Source: Melastoma dodecandrum (lineage: Eukaryota; Streptophyta; Magnoliopsida; Myrtales; Melastomataceae). From it: DNA of 64,000 nucleotides. The notes below the pieces were generated by a model. The model did no database searches, was not told the DNA's origin, and saw nothing but the letters and a program-made list of their open reading frames with translations. The stretch lies in assembly GCA_029817715.1 (NCBI GenBank), contig JARUPY010000164.1, positions 996,001 through 1,060,000 of the forward strand, in the 5' to 3' direction. A program made the translations under genes and the position numbers. This document shows positions 33,458-45,003 of this stretch, one piece after another (position 1 is the first letter of the stretch; each line of letters opens with the position of its first letter).

Positions 33458-34391
33458 TGTTGACATAATGAAATAACTTGGGCCTATTTTTCGAACGGGT
33501 TAAAGTCCATGAGAGGAACGTAAAGGATGAGAAAAGGTGTGAGCTCGTACCAAGTCTACAGCCCATGTCTCCACAAGTCACACGTCATAGGAGAACGGTT
33601 TGTTAGCTCCGAGATCCACGGAAGGTAGTTTAGATTGGGAGGATCTTCGAAGAATGTGACAAACATCCTCGACCCATAAGATCGAATATAAAAGAAAGAA
33701 GATCTTCCCAAAGATGGGACGATCAATTCAGCCAACAGAAGCTCTATTTTCTCGTCACCTCGTAGTTGCTAGGATTCCCTGACCTGGGCGAACTCGCAAG
33801 GGTTCATTGGTCTTCACTTCCACCACCAGAGTGAGTAGCCGTAGCTCTGGTAGCTAATTTCCGCCAGCATTCCATCGCCAGGACGAGCCATCGTAGTCCC
33901 GGCAAACAATTCCGCCTTCGTCCCGCCACCAGGGTGAGCAACCGTAGCCTTGGTATCCACATCCGTCACTACCTTCGACCACACTCCGTCCACCAAGTCT
34001 CAGTAACCTATTTTCACCGTCCAATTTCGCAAGTCTACAGCGCCCGACATCAAGTCTACGATGTCATCACCGTCCAAATTCACAAGCCCACATCGTCCAG
34101 CAGCAAGCCTACGACGTCACCACCGTTCAAATTCACTAGCCCACAGCATCCAACAGCAAGTCTACAACGCCACCACCATCCAAATTCACTAGTCTGCAGC
34201 GCCCAGCAGCAAGTCTACGACGCCACACCATCCTCCTTACTTTATTTTTCATGGCTGTAAGGTTTTCACTGTTATTGTAAGATTTCATTTGATTAGCTCA
34301 ATCTATTTCTTTTACTTACTGGCGACCACATCTAAAACCCCGTGAGTACTATTGCCAAATATTCCTAACGTGATCCGTTTCGACGCGAACA
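33458..34391 (+). mobile_element. Solo LTR, family C, inside the antisense ORF
   Basis: It starts TGTTGACATAATG and ends GCGAACA, with TATA (aatataaaag) near 33690. Flanking 5-mers gagcg (33453-33457) and gagca (34392-34396) match four of five. It has no internal region, so it is a solo LTR left by LTR-LTR recombination. Its order of blocks, including the decayed 52-bp repeat, matches the LTR at 3101-4170. Confidence 0.8.
34030..34236. repeat. About 53-bp tandem repeat in the solo LTR
   Basis: Roughly four units of the form caaattcac(a/t)ag.cca.a.c..ccagcagcaagtctacgacg occur, spaced about 53 bp. This block is distinct from the 52-bp repeat just upstream and has no obvious counterpart in the LTR at 3101. 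Confidence 0.75.
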
Positions 34392-37300
34392 GAGCACCAG
34401 ATGGATCTGAGGAAAAGCGAGAGTATGATACGCAGCTTGCGTAAATCGTCACCCACTCGCCCCAGTCCCTCGATCACGGACATCAACGCAATGAAGTCCT
34501 TCTCTGCGTCAATCCCATGCTCGAGGGCAATAATAAAGGAGACAAGCAGGGAACACAGAGGCTTCCATAAACATGTTTGAGTTAGGCAATTTCTTAGGAG
34601 CGAGTCATGAACAAAACTCAATGTTCCTTACCGCGGTCACCTTTACTTGTGAGCCTTGGGGGCTTCCGTCGCTTCGCCTGGCAATTGATGGGTGACAGGA
34701 ATACTTCCCGGCACGGAGACCCCAGCTTCATTTCTTCACAATGGGGGTGGAACCTCCAATGCTACACCACTGGGAGGCTCCTCCTTGCCCTCAGTCTGAG
34801 CAGCCTGCTCAGAGCGACCATGGTCGCCCAGCCAGGAAGCAATATGAATGTCAACGGGCACATCGTCAACAGCACCATAGGAGACAACAGCAACATCTTG
34901 ACCTAAAGAAACTAATGTTGCTGAATTCAGTTCTCCATCATGAAATAAAGCACGAGAAAGCTTAATACCGGACACATCCCTAGGAGACATCTTCTGAGGG
35001 ATAGGCGGCTCTGCAACAACTCGCTGCAGCGATGAAGGAGTAGGCTCATGAGATGCTTTTCTCTTCAGGCAAACTCCTTGTGAGGATGAGCCTGGAGGAG
35101 ACGACTTTGCCTTCACAAACTTGATGCACGCTGCATAGAAAGACTTTAACCTATTACTCAAGATAAACGACGATAAATAGTCACTCAAGCTTGTCCAACA
35201 TACCTGAAGAAGACGTGTCATCACCTGAAGACTACTTCTTCAAGGACTTCCAAGTTGGACCAAGAAGCGCCTTCGGGGGAGCCGAATTCTCCCCCTGGAT
35301 CAACCTCTCCAGATGGGAGCAAGTCTACAATATTCCCCAGATCTCATACCAGGTGTTCGAAAAGAAAGGAGACCGACCACCAGAGGCTCTACCTTGAGCT
35401 TAACCATGGAAAGGTCCGATAATTGGGGGTGTTCAACCAATCCAAGCTCCACGTAATTTATAATGCGGGTATCTAGCGGTTGGTTCTTGGACCCAAAGAT
35501 TGGAACTGCCAAGAACTGACTTAAGCTTAGTTGACGGGTACAGAGTTTGGGATTGTAGACCTCAAAGGTCAACCCAGCTGACTCCACTCCTACCAAGTCC
35601 CTAGCAAAGAAGGGACGGGCACAAGTATTCAATTCCCCCGTGCGGAGTTTTTTCCACTCATGGGAGAAAGGACGCCATGAAGAAACAACGCCCGGACTGT
35701 CTTCAGCGTATGCATTTATTAGAGCTAGGATACAGCCAACCACGCTGAGGGAAGACCAGTGTCAGACAAGCTCCTGAGATAACAACGTTGCGAGCGCGCA
35801 TCGCACGGGGTAATGGGTGAAGCCTGGAAAGTACATAATGATCCACAGGTACATTGTCCACAAAGGGCCATCCATCCGACACCTAGGGAAGTTGGTCGGG
35901 TTAATGTCACTTGATAGAGTTCGCGATAGGTCAAGTTCAACAGGACAGGGGCCAAAGCCACAGCCTCTGGTTTGTCCGCGTTGGCAATGTCAACGAGACT
36001 GGTGGCTACCCCAACCATGAAGCGACTGGGGCGTTTTCTTCGGTTGCAGAAAATATACTTGGATAACCACTCCAAGTAGAACTCGAACTCCTCCTGCGGT
36101 CCCCACTTTTCCTCAGTCTCAGAAAGATGTCGGGCAACCACCTCGCTGATGGACTCTGAAGGGTTAAACTTCAGGTCACCATGCCTACGGTCGAATCGGA
36201 GGGGGGGCTCCAAAAAAGAAACAACCACCCAAGAAGCAATCATCTTCCAAAGTAATCGACATCGGTCCTTTGTGGCGACATAAGCAGTTGACGACAAGGT
36301 TCCAGAATGATAGAAAACCAGCACACACTGACAGGCTAGGCTCGATTGGGAAGCAAGATGTGTTGATCAAAACTTTGATCCCTATCGCTTCTCATGCAAC
36401 ACGTTTCTTCACTATCTACTTGGAAACCCATGAATCGTGAGCCTCGCTCCTGGGGGACGGAAAACAACGGACACTCGCCGCACCGACGAGTTCCATCCTG
36501 ATGGCTTCAAATCACCAGGGGAGAAAACATCGGGCAACTTACTGGTATAAAGGAATGACCTTTCCACATCAGAGAGAAGCAGGAACTTTTGCATGGGAAC
36601 GTATGGATCCAGTGTTTGTGTATCCAACATCTCCTTACCAAAATCCGACTCTGCTTCGTGGCAAGGGAAAACACGGAACTTCTCAACCTCAGCGTAGATT
36701 TGTTGGAAAACGGCTCCGTCACCCTCCTCATGGGTCGAAGAAGCCGAGGACATCGAGGATGAAGTGTCAGAGGCCATAAAGGTTGAAGGAACTATGGTTT
36801 CTAAAAGTCAGGAAAAGAAGGAGAAGAGTTTTTGCTACGTGAGCGGGAAACCCCGATCCCTATGAGGCTTTATAACTTAGAAAGCGACAAATCATCCCAA
36901 AAGGAGCATCCCTTCGTCTGAAAACCGATGACGGCCCAAAAGGCAAGAGGTAGGCAGGCGAAGAGACTTAAAGTGCACATCTATTTTTCATTCAAATCCT
37001 TGGATCACTACACGGGTTTGGTTGAAAGTAAATGTGCAAATAAAATAGAAACGACTCAGTAGATGACGTTTCCTCTTCTTAGCGAAATGTTCTCTATTGA
37101 AGATCCTTCAAGTTTTTCGAGAGGTTTAAGGGTTTAGCCATAGGAGGCGGTTTACACATTGTACCTGATTCTTCCTCTAGAAGGAGAAGATCCTTAGCCG
37201 CAACCGGAAGCTTCTTTGCACAGTGAAGGCGCTGCTACAGTGGAATCTCCCGAGCAGGAAGGTCTTGTTCCCCTCGTCTGATTCCGAGTCAGGTCTCCCA

Positions 37301-37868
37301 GAAGCCGTGAATCGGTAAATTAAGGACAGGGCAGCACCTTTGTCCTATGGTGTGCCAGTAACCCCAAAGGTTTGGTGTCACTTGGAAGTACCAAAGGTTA
37401 GTCCAATCAGGGCATTACCAGAGACGATGCGCTAAAGCTTAACTCAGGCCCTCTACCCTTTTAGACGACCTCATTGAGAGGCATTGTGGAGATTTTGGAG
37501 GGGGAGAAACCACTTGCATAAGGTGGTGGACATAAGCTCTCAAGCAAGCTAAGGTGAAGGACATTGGTACAGGGTAAGATGCAAAAAGACGAAGATCTCA
37601 TAACCTATCTATTTTCAAGGGCGACAGTTTGCGATGGGGAAGCTGATCCAGACGATGCAATTTATAGAAGGATTATGAGAGATTTGAAAGGTTCTAAAAG
37701 GAGATATTATTACAGAGATTTGAAAGGCTCTAATAGCTGTCCTGAGCATCTCAACTGGTATGCTTCAAAGATACCAACGGTTAGGGGTTAATGTTCGATA
37801 GGGGAATGATTACTTGGTCTTTTTCAAGGCGAGACCGCTCACTCCATCTGCCTTGAGGGGTGCTTATA

Positions 37869-38597
37869 TGTTTAGCAACAGAAATTCTGGGACACAGGTC
37901 TCGGCCTCATCTGTGGATCAATGGTTTAGAATACAGGCCGAGGGTACGAGAAGCCCAGTAAGGAGGTAGCTGTAGAAACACATCAGGTGAATGCTTGTGG
38001 GCGAAGCAGTAATCAAGCGACGGGGCTACCAGGCGACAAAGGTCAAAGAGGTGATCTAGCAACAGTCAACTGGACGAGCGACGAAACTCTATAGCGAAGG
38101 CTAATGGGCGATTTGGTCGATCTGTAGCTATTATGGAAAGATTCCAGACGGTCTCAAGACTTGGAGGAAATTGTTGCCAAGTTTGTTCGAATGGAAAGAA
38201 GATATTCCAGAAAGGCTGACAATAAGGATATGTAGTATATGTCCAATATTTCGTTACCGTATATACATAGGTCTAAATTGGTATAAATAATTGTTCTTAG
38301 GTATTGTATAAACACACCTCTGTACAGACGGACATATTGTCTTTTATCTTCAAGCATTCCAGTGTTCAAGCTCTCTTTGTGCTCATGCGTTCTTGCTTCC
38401 TTCCGAATGCATCGTCGATGGCATCCGTAAGTATTTCTGCTTATGGGTATTTGTCCGCTGTCTTCTCCTCTTTTTCTTCTTTTATACAGCGACCACACAC
38501 ACATTTCAACGAACCTCCGAGCACCTGTTACTTGTAGTGCCAGATATTTCCGACGTGTTTGAATCCGGCTTGTCCGCGTTCACTTTCCTAGCGAACA
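37869..38597 (+). repeat. 3' LTR of family A
   Basis: It begins TGTTTAGC, keeps the canonical TG, has TATA (tataaataa) at 38282-38290 and ends CGAACA. Alignment with the 5' LTR shows scattered substitutions and short indels, so the insertion is not recent. Confidence 0.9.
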
Positions 38598-38602
38598 ATA
38601 TC

Positions 38603-39950
38603 ATTGGTCAGAGATCTAATCATCTAGAATCGTAGTCAATGGGTGGGCCCCTTAAAAGGACTCTCAATCAGCAAAACTGGAATCAGCTTTCTACGATATC
38701 GGGTCTAAACCCAGCGGATGACGCCCAGTGACGGCATCTCGCATGCGATAATTTTAATACGGCGACGGATTAACATCTTTTTCTTTTCCATTTCGTAAAG
38801 TTCTAATCCAGCAGGTAATCCCTGATCTGCCGACGTTGATGCAATGTATGCGCGTATAAGGCGTGTTCCGGTCTAACGAGAGGATGGCGTATGGCTTTTT
38901 TAACAATCATGCCACCCGTTAAAAAAACTCAGACTTTACTCATAAATTTTAGTCTTGAATGTTAGCCATTTGCCAATTCCTTCACGATCACAAACAAAAT
39001 GTGGGCCTGTTTGTTTGTTTGTTTTATAACCCCAGGACGGAACTAGAATATGAACTTGCATAACCAATAGACAAATAGCTACCACCCCAGCCATCGGATC
39101 ATCCCTATTTGGGACAAATACGCGAACTTTACCAGCATTTTTCAAGTCTTATTCCGTTCATTGAACTTTATGCCAACCATATTATTTTTTCCTGGCAACG
39201 TCTTTATTCACCCAAAAATGCCAAGGAGTTATATTCCAATGAATATATTAACCTGCCATATTTAAATATTTAGTAAAATCAGGTTTTACCAGCTACCTAA
39301 ATTATTGTGATCCGATCTAACCCCACCAGTCAAACAAATAACGTGAAGTAAGTGCGACGTACTTTCAAGAATTAGTATTTATCACTAATCCGTTGCCACC
39401 TTACATGATAATATCCAGATTCCAAAGGGAAAATCTAAAATAATCACACACAAAAAAAACGTTTCATTGGAGTTATAATCGTGTCTGGCAATTCCCGATA
39501 AAACAATATTCCCTTTTAGGGCAAAAAAAACGTAAATTGTGACTCCATATGACGAAGCTTCCATGCAGTTTCCTTCCACCCCTCCCCACCCCGCCCCCAA
39601 AACAACATTAATAAAACGAAGAATTATTAGTTAATTCGATGGGAAAAATGATTACGTGCGTCCCGTTCATCTCTATGTAAAAAAAAAAAACGATTTGTTT
39701 TAATATAAGCTTATGCCACAATTAATTTATTACCACATTTGTAGACTCATCAGTGCTATTTACACCGAAAATTAAATGCGACATCCTTCATTCAAATTTC
39801 CAGAGATGACAACTAAATATTTAAATTAGATCCAAATTTGACCCCAATTCGTCATCTGCAACCATCACGCCTACAAAAACTTATTATTAGTAACCCCCAC
39901 AACAATCATTTTTTATTCCCTCCCTCAAACAACGTAAATAAAATTAAACA
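38603..39950. other. Intergenic region upstream of the calmodulin-like gene
   Basis: No coding sequence is recognised. The stretch is AT-rich, with scattered short tracts (ttgtttgtttgtttt near 39009) and a C-rich patch near 39580-39600. It should contain the upstream promoter of the calmodulin-like gene. Confidence 0.4.
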
Positions 39951-39960
39951 GCATTTGTTC

Positions 39961-39968
39961 TATAAGTA
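39961..39968 (+). promoter_or_regulatory. Candidate TATA box of the calmodulin-like gene
   Basis: TATAAGTA lies 51 bp before the ATG at 40012, leaving a short 5' leader of roughly 20 bp if transcription starts about 30 bp downstream. It is the best TATA-like match in the last 150 bp. Confidence 0.45.
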
Positions 39969-40011
39969 GATGTTGGTCCTCCAAGAATGACTCCATTAGC
40001 CTAAACAAGAG

Positions 40012-40551
40012 ATGGTCAAATCCCCCAAACCCATCCAGTGGCTCAACAGGAGCCTCAGCCTCCCAATCAATGCCCGTTCCCGTCGTGAGTCCCGGCCCTC
40101 AAGCTCTCCCTACACTCGCCCCTGCAGGGAGAGCGAGTTAAGGGAGGTCTTCTGCCGCTTTGATGAGGATGGGGACGGTAAGATCTCGGCGTTGGAGATC
40201 CGTTCCTACTTCGCGTCCGTCGGGGAGTACATGTCCCACGAGGAGGCCCAGGGGGTGATCAACGACCTTGACACCGATGGGGATGGCCTTGTACATTTTG
40301 AGGATTTTGTGAGGCTCATGAGGATGGATGGGAGGGATGGTGGGGGCAGCGACGAGGACCTGAGGAAGGCCTTTGAGATGTTTGAAGTGGAGAAGGGGTC
40401 GGGATGCATAACCCCGAAGGGGCTGCAGGCAATGCTGGGAAGGCTTGGGGAGAAGAGGACTCATGGGGAATGCGAAGCCATGATTAGGGCTTTCGACATC
40501 GATGGGAACGGCGTGCTCGACTACAATGAGTTTAACCTCATGATGGCTTGA
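40012..40551 (+). CDS. Calmodulin-like protein (CML), four EF-hand regions
   Basis: This is an uninterrupted 179-codon ORF, intronless as is usual for many CML genes. The N-terminal 40 residues are basic and Ser/Pro-rich (MVKSPKPIQWLNRSLSLPIN). EF1 (DEDGDGKISALE, residues 51-62) has all canonical ligands. EF2 (DTDGDGLVHFED, 87-98) has Asp instead of Glu at loop position 12. EF3 (residues 125-136, EVEKGSGCITPK) has lost the ligands at positions 1, 5 and 12 and probably does not bind calcium. EF4 (DIDGNGVLDYNE, 162-173) is canonical. The protein is expected to be a calcium sensor that changes partner binding on calcium entry, like the CML37/38/41 group (inference). Local GC content is clearly higher than in the flanks, and the gene looks intact and under selection. 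Confidence 0.92.
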   Translation: MVKSPKPIQWLNRSLSLPINARSRRESRPSSSPYTRPCRESELREVFCRFDEDGDGKISALEIRSYFASVGEYMSHEEAQGVINDLDTDGDGLVHFEDFVRLMRMDGRDGGGSDEDLRKAFEMFEVEKGSGCITPKGLQAMLGRLGEKRTHGECEAMIRAFDIDGNGVLDYNEFNLMMA

Positions 40552-41425
40552 CATGTGACACATTATTGTACGATAAAATGATAGCGCCCAACCAGGGAAT
40601 GCACATGTTGTAAGATGGAAATCTTGCGATCTTGTGGCAACTGAAACGAATCGGGTGGTGCCAGTAAGTTTCTGGATACTCATAATTTAAGGATCAATAT
40701 TTCAAAATATCAAAAAACCACGCGAACAGAAATTAATCGCCAACAAAAAAAATCAGAAAAAAACCAACAATCATGCAAACATTGAATGGAAATATTGCCA
40801 ACTCTCAATATGCCTCGTATAACAATGAAAATAAAATGTAGCCCTTTAATTACGAAGGACATATATAATAACATTACATAAAACATACATATGCAAAAGT
40901 GATGCACCGCTAACTCAAACATCGTACTCCTATAGGTTTGTTCAGTTTTCTGACTCCTATAGGTTTGTTCAGTTTTCTTTCTTAATCGACCTGCTTGACA
41001 TAGGAAGTGGCGAAAGATATTTGACAATATTCGCGAGAAATGTGTGTTTTTTTTAAGGAATATTCCGTGTTGTGGGAGGAAAGTTCCTGGAAGGTGTCTG
41101 TGGTCCTCGGTTGGGCCATTTTGTTATTCGTCTTAATTTTTTTAGATATCTGCTCCATTGTTTAGGTAGGAAAAAACGGCGCCCCTAATTTTAATTTAAT
41201 CATATATATAATATAAGACAAGGGAAGAAAGTAGAATTGAAGGGAGTCTTTAATGTTATCATGGAGTTACTATAGATGAACTAAAGAAGATATATCAAGA
41301 GAATTTGGGGCCACGTTCAATATACTATTCATAGTCTGTGCGCATTACACGTAGATCCACCTCCAATATTTATAATAATGAATGTAGAATCTTTATATAG
41401 ATAGGGATATGCAGCTATCTTTTTC
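40552..41425. other. 3' flank of the CML gene, non-coding
   Basis: AT-rich sequence with AATAAA-like signals (ataaaatg at 40573). A direct repeat of about 21 bp, gactcctataggtttgttcagttttc-like, occurs near 40924-40978. No gene seen. Confidence 0.4.
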
Positions 41426-41429
41426 GAAA

Positions 41430-42085
41430 TAGTAATTTTGGGTCGAGAGTCATTTGGACGGTCCGTAGATTTGACAGACTTAGAGGCCCGACAAGCAAAA
41501 TAGGCTGAGGTATCGAGTGAAGCGACCCACAAAAACATTAGGCACCCAACAAGACCCAAAATAGGCTGAGGTCTCGAGTGAAACAATTCAGGAAACACAT
41601 TGAGCAAAAGGCTGACGGGCGATGTGATCTTTGCGTGAAGGACAATAACCAACGATCCAATGACGATATGTGCGAAGAAGCACATCTAGTGAAGGCTGAC
41701 GGGCGAAGCACTTGTTTGCTAAACGGCTCCAAAAGAAGGAAACTTGAAGATTAGGACAAGGAAAGCAGACATGGGAAGGGCGCAGAAAGAATCAAACATG
41801 GGAAGGGGGATCTCCAGATTGGCAAGCAGAAGATCGAGGTACTCAGGAACATAGAAATGTTATATAGCGTAATATTTCCGTTCCGTAAATAACTTAGGTT
41901 TAGGAATTTTAAATTGTTTTTCTTTTCTCCTTTATAAAGCGCATAGAACCTCAGACACAATTGACGATATATTGACTAATCTCGTGGTTTCTTGCAGTCA
42001 GCTTTCTACAATAGCATCCGTAAGTGTTTCCGCTTAAGGGTGTCATTCCGTTTATTTTCTTAACAGAGATCAGACAAAAAACTTT
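41430..42085 (+). mobile_element. Gypsy LTR fragment, family D
   Basis: It shares with 376-1010 the blocks aggcccga/aggcccag, gggcgaagcacttgtttgct and ggaacata. It also contains gcatccgtaagtgtttccgc (42015-42034), closely matching the family A LTR. An internal duplication (aggctgaggt.tcgagtgaa near 41500 and 41562) is visible. There is no adjacent coding region, so it is probably a solo or truncated LTR. Confidence 0.55.
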
Positions 42086-42109
42086 ACTAGAACCCAATGT
42101 TCAAGGCCA

Positions 42110-43340
42110 AATATTTTCGTCATCTTACTCGCGAGGTAACCGCAGGCATGAGTATCCTATGGACAGGGATTATGAAACATTCACCTTATAGGCAGCCTTT
42201 TACTTAATAAAAAAATAGTCGATTTGATTAATAAAACATAATCGATTTGAACAATAAAAAATGAAATAAAAGACAAAACAATTTCACTAGTAAACATTAT
42301 AATTAAAAAATACAGCAAACGAATAATCTGATGTGTTCCATTGACCACCTTACGGGGCAAATATAGCAGATATTTCGTGTTACTAAGTTCATGAAATGTG
42401 GATTATGCTTTCTATTTTAATTTTTAACATTGTAATGTTTGACTTCCAAAATAAATTTTACGATTCTTTTGGTAGAACTGCTAAGTGAAGACCTTTTTTT
42501 TATTACTTTTTTTGACTCATTTTGTGTCTTAGGGTGTTTCGGTTGCCTCCCACGATATTACCGTGAGGCTGATTTATTTTTTTTTAATTTCATAGAAAAC
42601 CTCTATTTGTTGCTCTTACGTCGGGTAACTTTTTTTCATACAGTAAATGCGGCAATCCGAATTTTTTTACGGGTAACGGGTAACCCATTCGATTGAGCAT
42701 TGCAGGATTTCGGAAATTATTCTAATCAGAATAAGCTAGCGAAATTTCTTTAAGTATATTTGTTTTAAAAATTAAGAATTATTACTTTTGGCGATGTAAG
42801 TTGAATTTCTAGTATGTAATTTACATATATTTGCAATAAATATTTTAAAAATGCAAAACTTTTGTAATGTTATTACAATATTTATGTACGGAGGAAAATT
42901 TCCAAAACATGTACATCAATTTTGTTATTAAAAATGTTATGTGAATCCATAAAACAGTCAAATGACATAAAAAAAATTCATAAAGGAATACATGTATTTT
43001 GTTCTTAGCAAAATCTATTTTCAAATAATATTAACGAAAAGATAGTATTGTTGGCCTTCTCATTAGGACTATATAGGGAGAATTAATCTTTTTTTTTCAT
43101 ATAGAAACTTTTCAACCTGGACACTCACCGCAAAAGAGTTAGCTTATGCAGCGTGCAAAATCCCGTCCGTAAGATATAACGCATTGGGGAGCATGGTTGA
43201 TCAAATTCAACATTTATAATCTGAGAGAAATCTAAAGTGACTGATGATAAACTCAAAAAATCCGGATGGATATTCTATTATAGTGGATAACTTTCTATGC
43301 TATTCGGATTTACTTCCTGTACGTATTTTCTGGACTTAAT
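42110..43340. other. AT-rich non-coding stretch
   Basis: No recognisable gene. Poly-T and poly-A runs dominate, and no reading frame shows a family signature. Confidence 0.4.
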
Positions 43341-43349
43341 TTAAACACA

Positions 43350-44330
43350 AACACGTTAGTAAAAAAAAGCAAACAGCGACACAAGATTTGTTAATGGTTC
43401 GACAAATTTTTCTTGCATCCACTCTCACCCAGAGAGGATAGTTTTTCACTAATTGCAACAAATAATGATTTACGACCACTAGAACCAACCGAAGGTAATA
43501 TATAAAATACAAAAGCAAGGCATTCCCTAGCACACCTTGAGCATAGTCTTGGTCGAATCAAATGGAAATCCTTCAGGTTGATTGGCTACAGAAACTTCGC
43601 TGGATCTAGATTCTTTGATGTCCATCATGTGGATTTGGAAACAAGCTCATTGGCAATGTCTACTATGAATACGAACATCGCTTTATCGAATCCTCTCCAA
43701 GAATACATGCAAATAGAAAAATAAGAACATACAAAAGGCTGCCAGTTTGTCCTTCTTTTATGGACCGACAATGTATGCCGACTCGCTAGCTAGCAATATC
43801 TTTCTAGGTCATGTGCACGCGGCTTGACGTTACGAATGGTGTTCTTGTCAACCACCCCTTAGCGTAAAGAAGGTAAGCGTCTTACATTCTATAGAAGCTT
43901 TAATGAATCTTACTTTTGAAGAACACAAGCATATGTATAAATATATTTCTTGTAGAAATTACAGGAACAAAGATCCTGCATATCTAGCATGCAGTAATAA
44001 GTCATAAAAATTGTGTATTCCGTATAAGAGGTTGATATTTCACATGATCTGCTATTCCGCTACATATATAGAAATCCTTGGAAGTTTTGGTTACTGCTTA
44101 TCTCTCTCAATTCTCTGAAATCTCCCCCCATTTGTCACATAAAAAAGAAAAGAAGATAAGTCGTGGAAGCTTCCCACATCCACAAAATTCGTCGGTACTA
44201 GTCAATCCTGGATCGCTTCAGATTTGCTATAATCGACCTTAATTCCTTCAATATAAACCACATTGTGAACACTAAAATATTGTGGGCGTAATTTCAGCGT
44301 ACAAATTGTCGTATGAAAATTGTAGCGGGT
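43350..44330. mobile_element. Possible copia-type LTR fragment
   Basis: The segment cacaagatttgttaatggtt followed by cgacaaa..cttgcatccactctcacccagagaggat resembles the start of many plant LTRs of the 'heating wire' type, in which a conserved motif precedes a Cys-free AC-rich block. No PBS, PPT or coding sequence was found, so the assignment is tentative. Confidence 0.3.
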
Positions 44331-44559
44331 TATGTCTCTAATCACGGACCATACACGTGATTCCTCCGATTCGATCTTCGAAGAAGAATGGTTGAAGGGG
44401 TGGTCCCAAGCTCTGACAGATTATCGACGAACTTCGGGATGAAATATTAATGAAGTTGTCGGGGCTTATGGGCGTAATCCGGCAGCACTTTGGCAGCTTG
44501 ACGAAGTCGTCAGGACGTATGGGCGTGATCCGACAGAACCTCGGGGCGTATTGCAGAAG

Positions 44560-44914
44560 CACACCCGGGCGATGGACGTTGGTAGAGTTTCAGCGAGTGA
44601 GAGGCGGCGAGAATCCCTGAGACATTCTCCAAGAATCCCTGGGCAGTCCCAACATAAAATCCATACTCACATGTTCCCACAGTCGCTCAGGAACTGGAAG
44701 GGGGGTATACAATCCTTGGGGTTGGGCTCGGCTCTTTGCCAAGTGGCAGATAACACATCTTGAGATAAGACTCCTCACTTGCTTCTCCATTTGAGGCCAA
44801 TAAAAATTCTCCTGAAGCATCAATAATGTCTTGTCGACGCCAAACTGTCCGGCGATTCCCCCTCCATGGACTTCTCGAATGAGTAGCTCTCACATCGAAC
44901 TCCTGGGAATGCAC
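44560..44914 (-). pseudogene. Family B3 integrase, N-terminal part
   Basis: MMLQENFYWPQMEKQVRSLI, ISRCVICHLAKSRAQPQGLY, TPLPVPERLWEHVSMDFMLG and LPRD are the zinc-binding H2C2 domain and the start of the DDE core (first Asp in SMDF). The overlapping frame 44914-44687 contains the FDVRATHSRSPWRG strand, indicating a frameshift. The rest of the core is lost at the element's truncated end. Confidence 0.75.
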
Positions 44915-45003
44915 AACTTAGAGTCGTGAAAGAGAAATTCATTCACCTGGTGGAATCGATCAATCGCATGAGTGTTGCATTGGGCGAACACTCGTCTAAA
45001 ATA

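Larger units (their letters stand above)
33179..36777 (-). pseudogene. Antisense additional ORF of family A, plant-mobile-domain-like
   Basis: On the strand opposite to gag-pol lie consecutive ORFs. They are 36777-36412 (MASDTSSSMSSASSTHEEGD; PDVFSPGDLKPSGWNSSV), 36324-35725 (PSESISEVVARHLSETEEKW; EFEFYLEWLSKYIFCNRRKR; PSRFMVGVATSLVDIANADK; LAPVLLNLTYRELYQVTLTR), 35743-35300 (FEVYNPKLCTRQLSLSQFL), 35224-34736 (low-complexity, nuclear-type) and a C-terminal coiled coil at 33466-33179 (LRRNREELSATIRHFLEELD). The FYLEWLSKYIF..LAPV..Y..LY pattern is that of the aminotransferase-like plant mobile domain. Antisense ORFs between pol and the 3' LTR are known in Tat elements. Frameshifts and a solo LTR (33458-34391) interrupt it. 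Confidence 0.65.
25820..38597 (+). mobile_element. Tat-like Ty3/gypsy element, family A, with two nested insertions
   Basis: Paired LTRs (25820-26545 and 37869-38597) flank gag, protease and an RT stub, then an antisense ORF. The flanking 5-mers gtatc (25815-25819) and atatc (38598-38602) differ at one base, a probable aged target duplication. Removing the nested family B1 element and the family C solo LTR leaves about 9.2 kb. Most of RT, RNase H and integrase are missing, so it cannot move by itself. Tat lineage is inferred from the protease form (VLVDNGATISLLPLEAYKIL) and the antisense additional ORF. Confidence 0.85.

Noticed and set aside
40138..40683. 181-codon minus-strand ORF
   Set aside because: It is the antisense shadow of the calmodulin-like gene.
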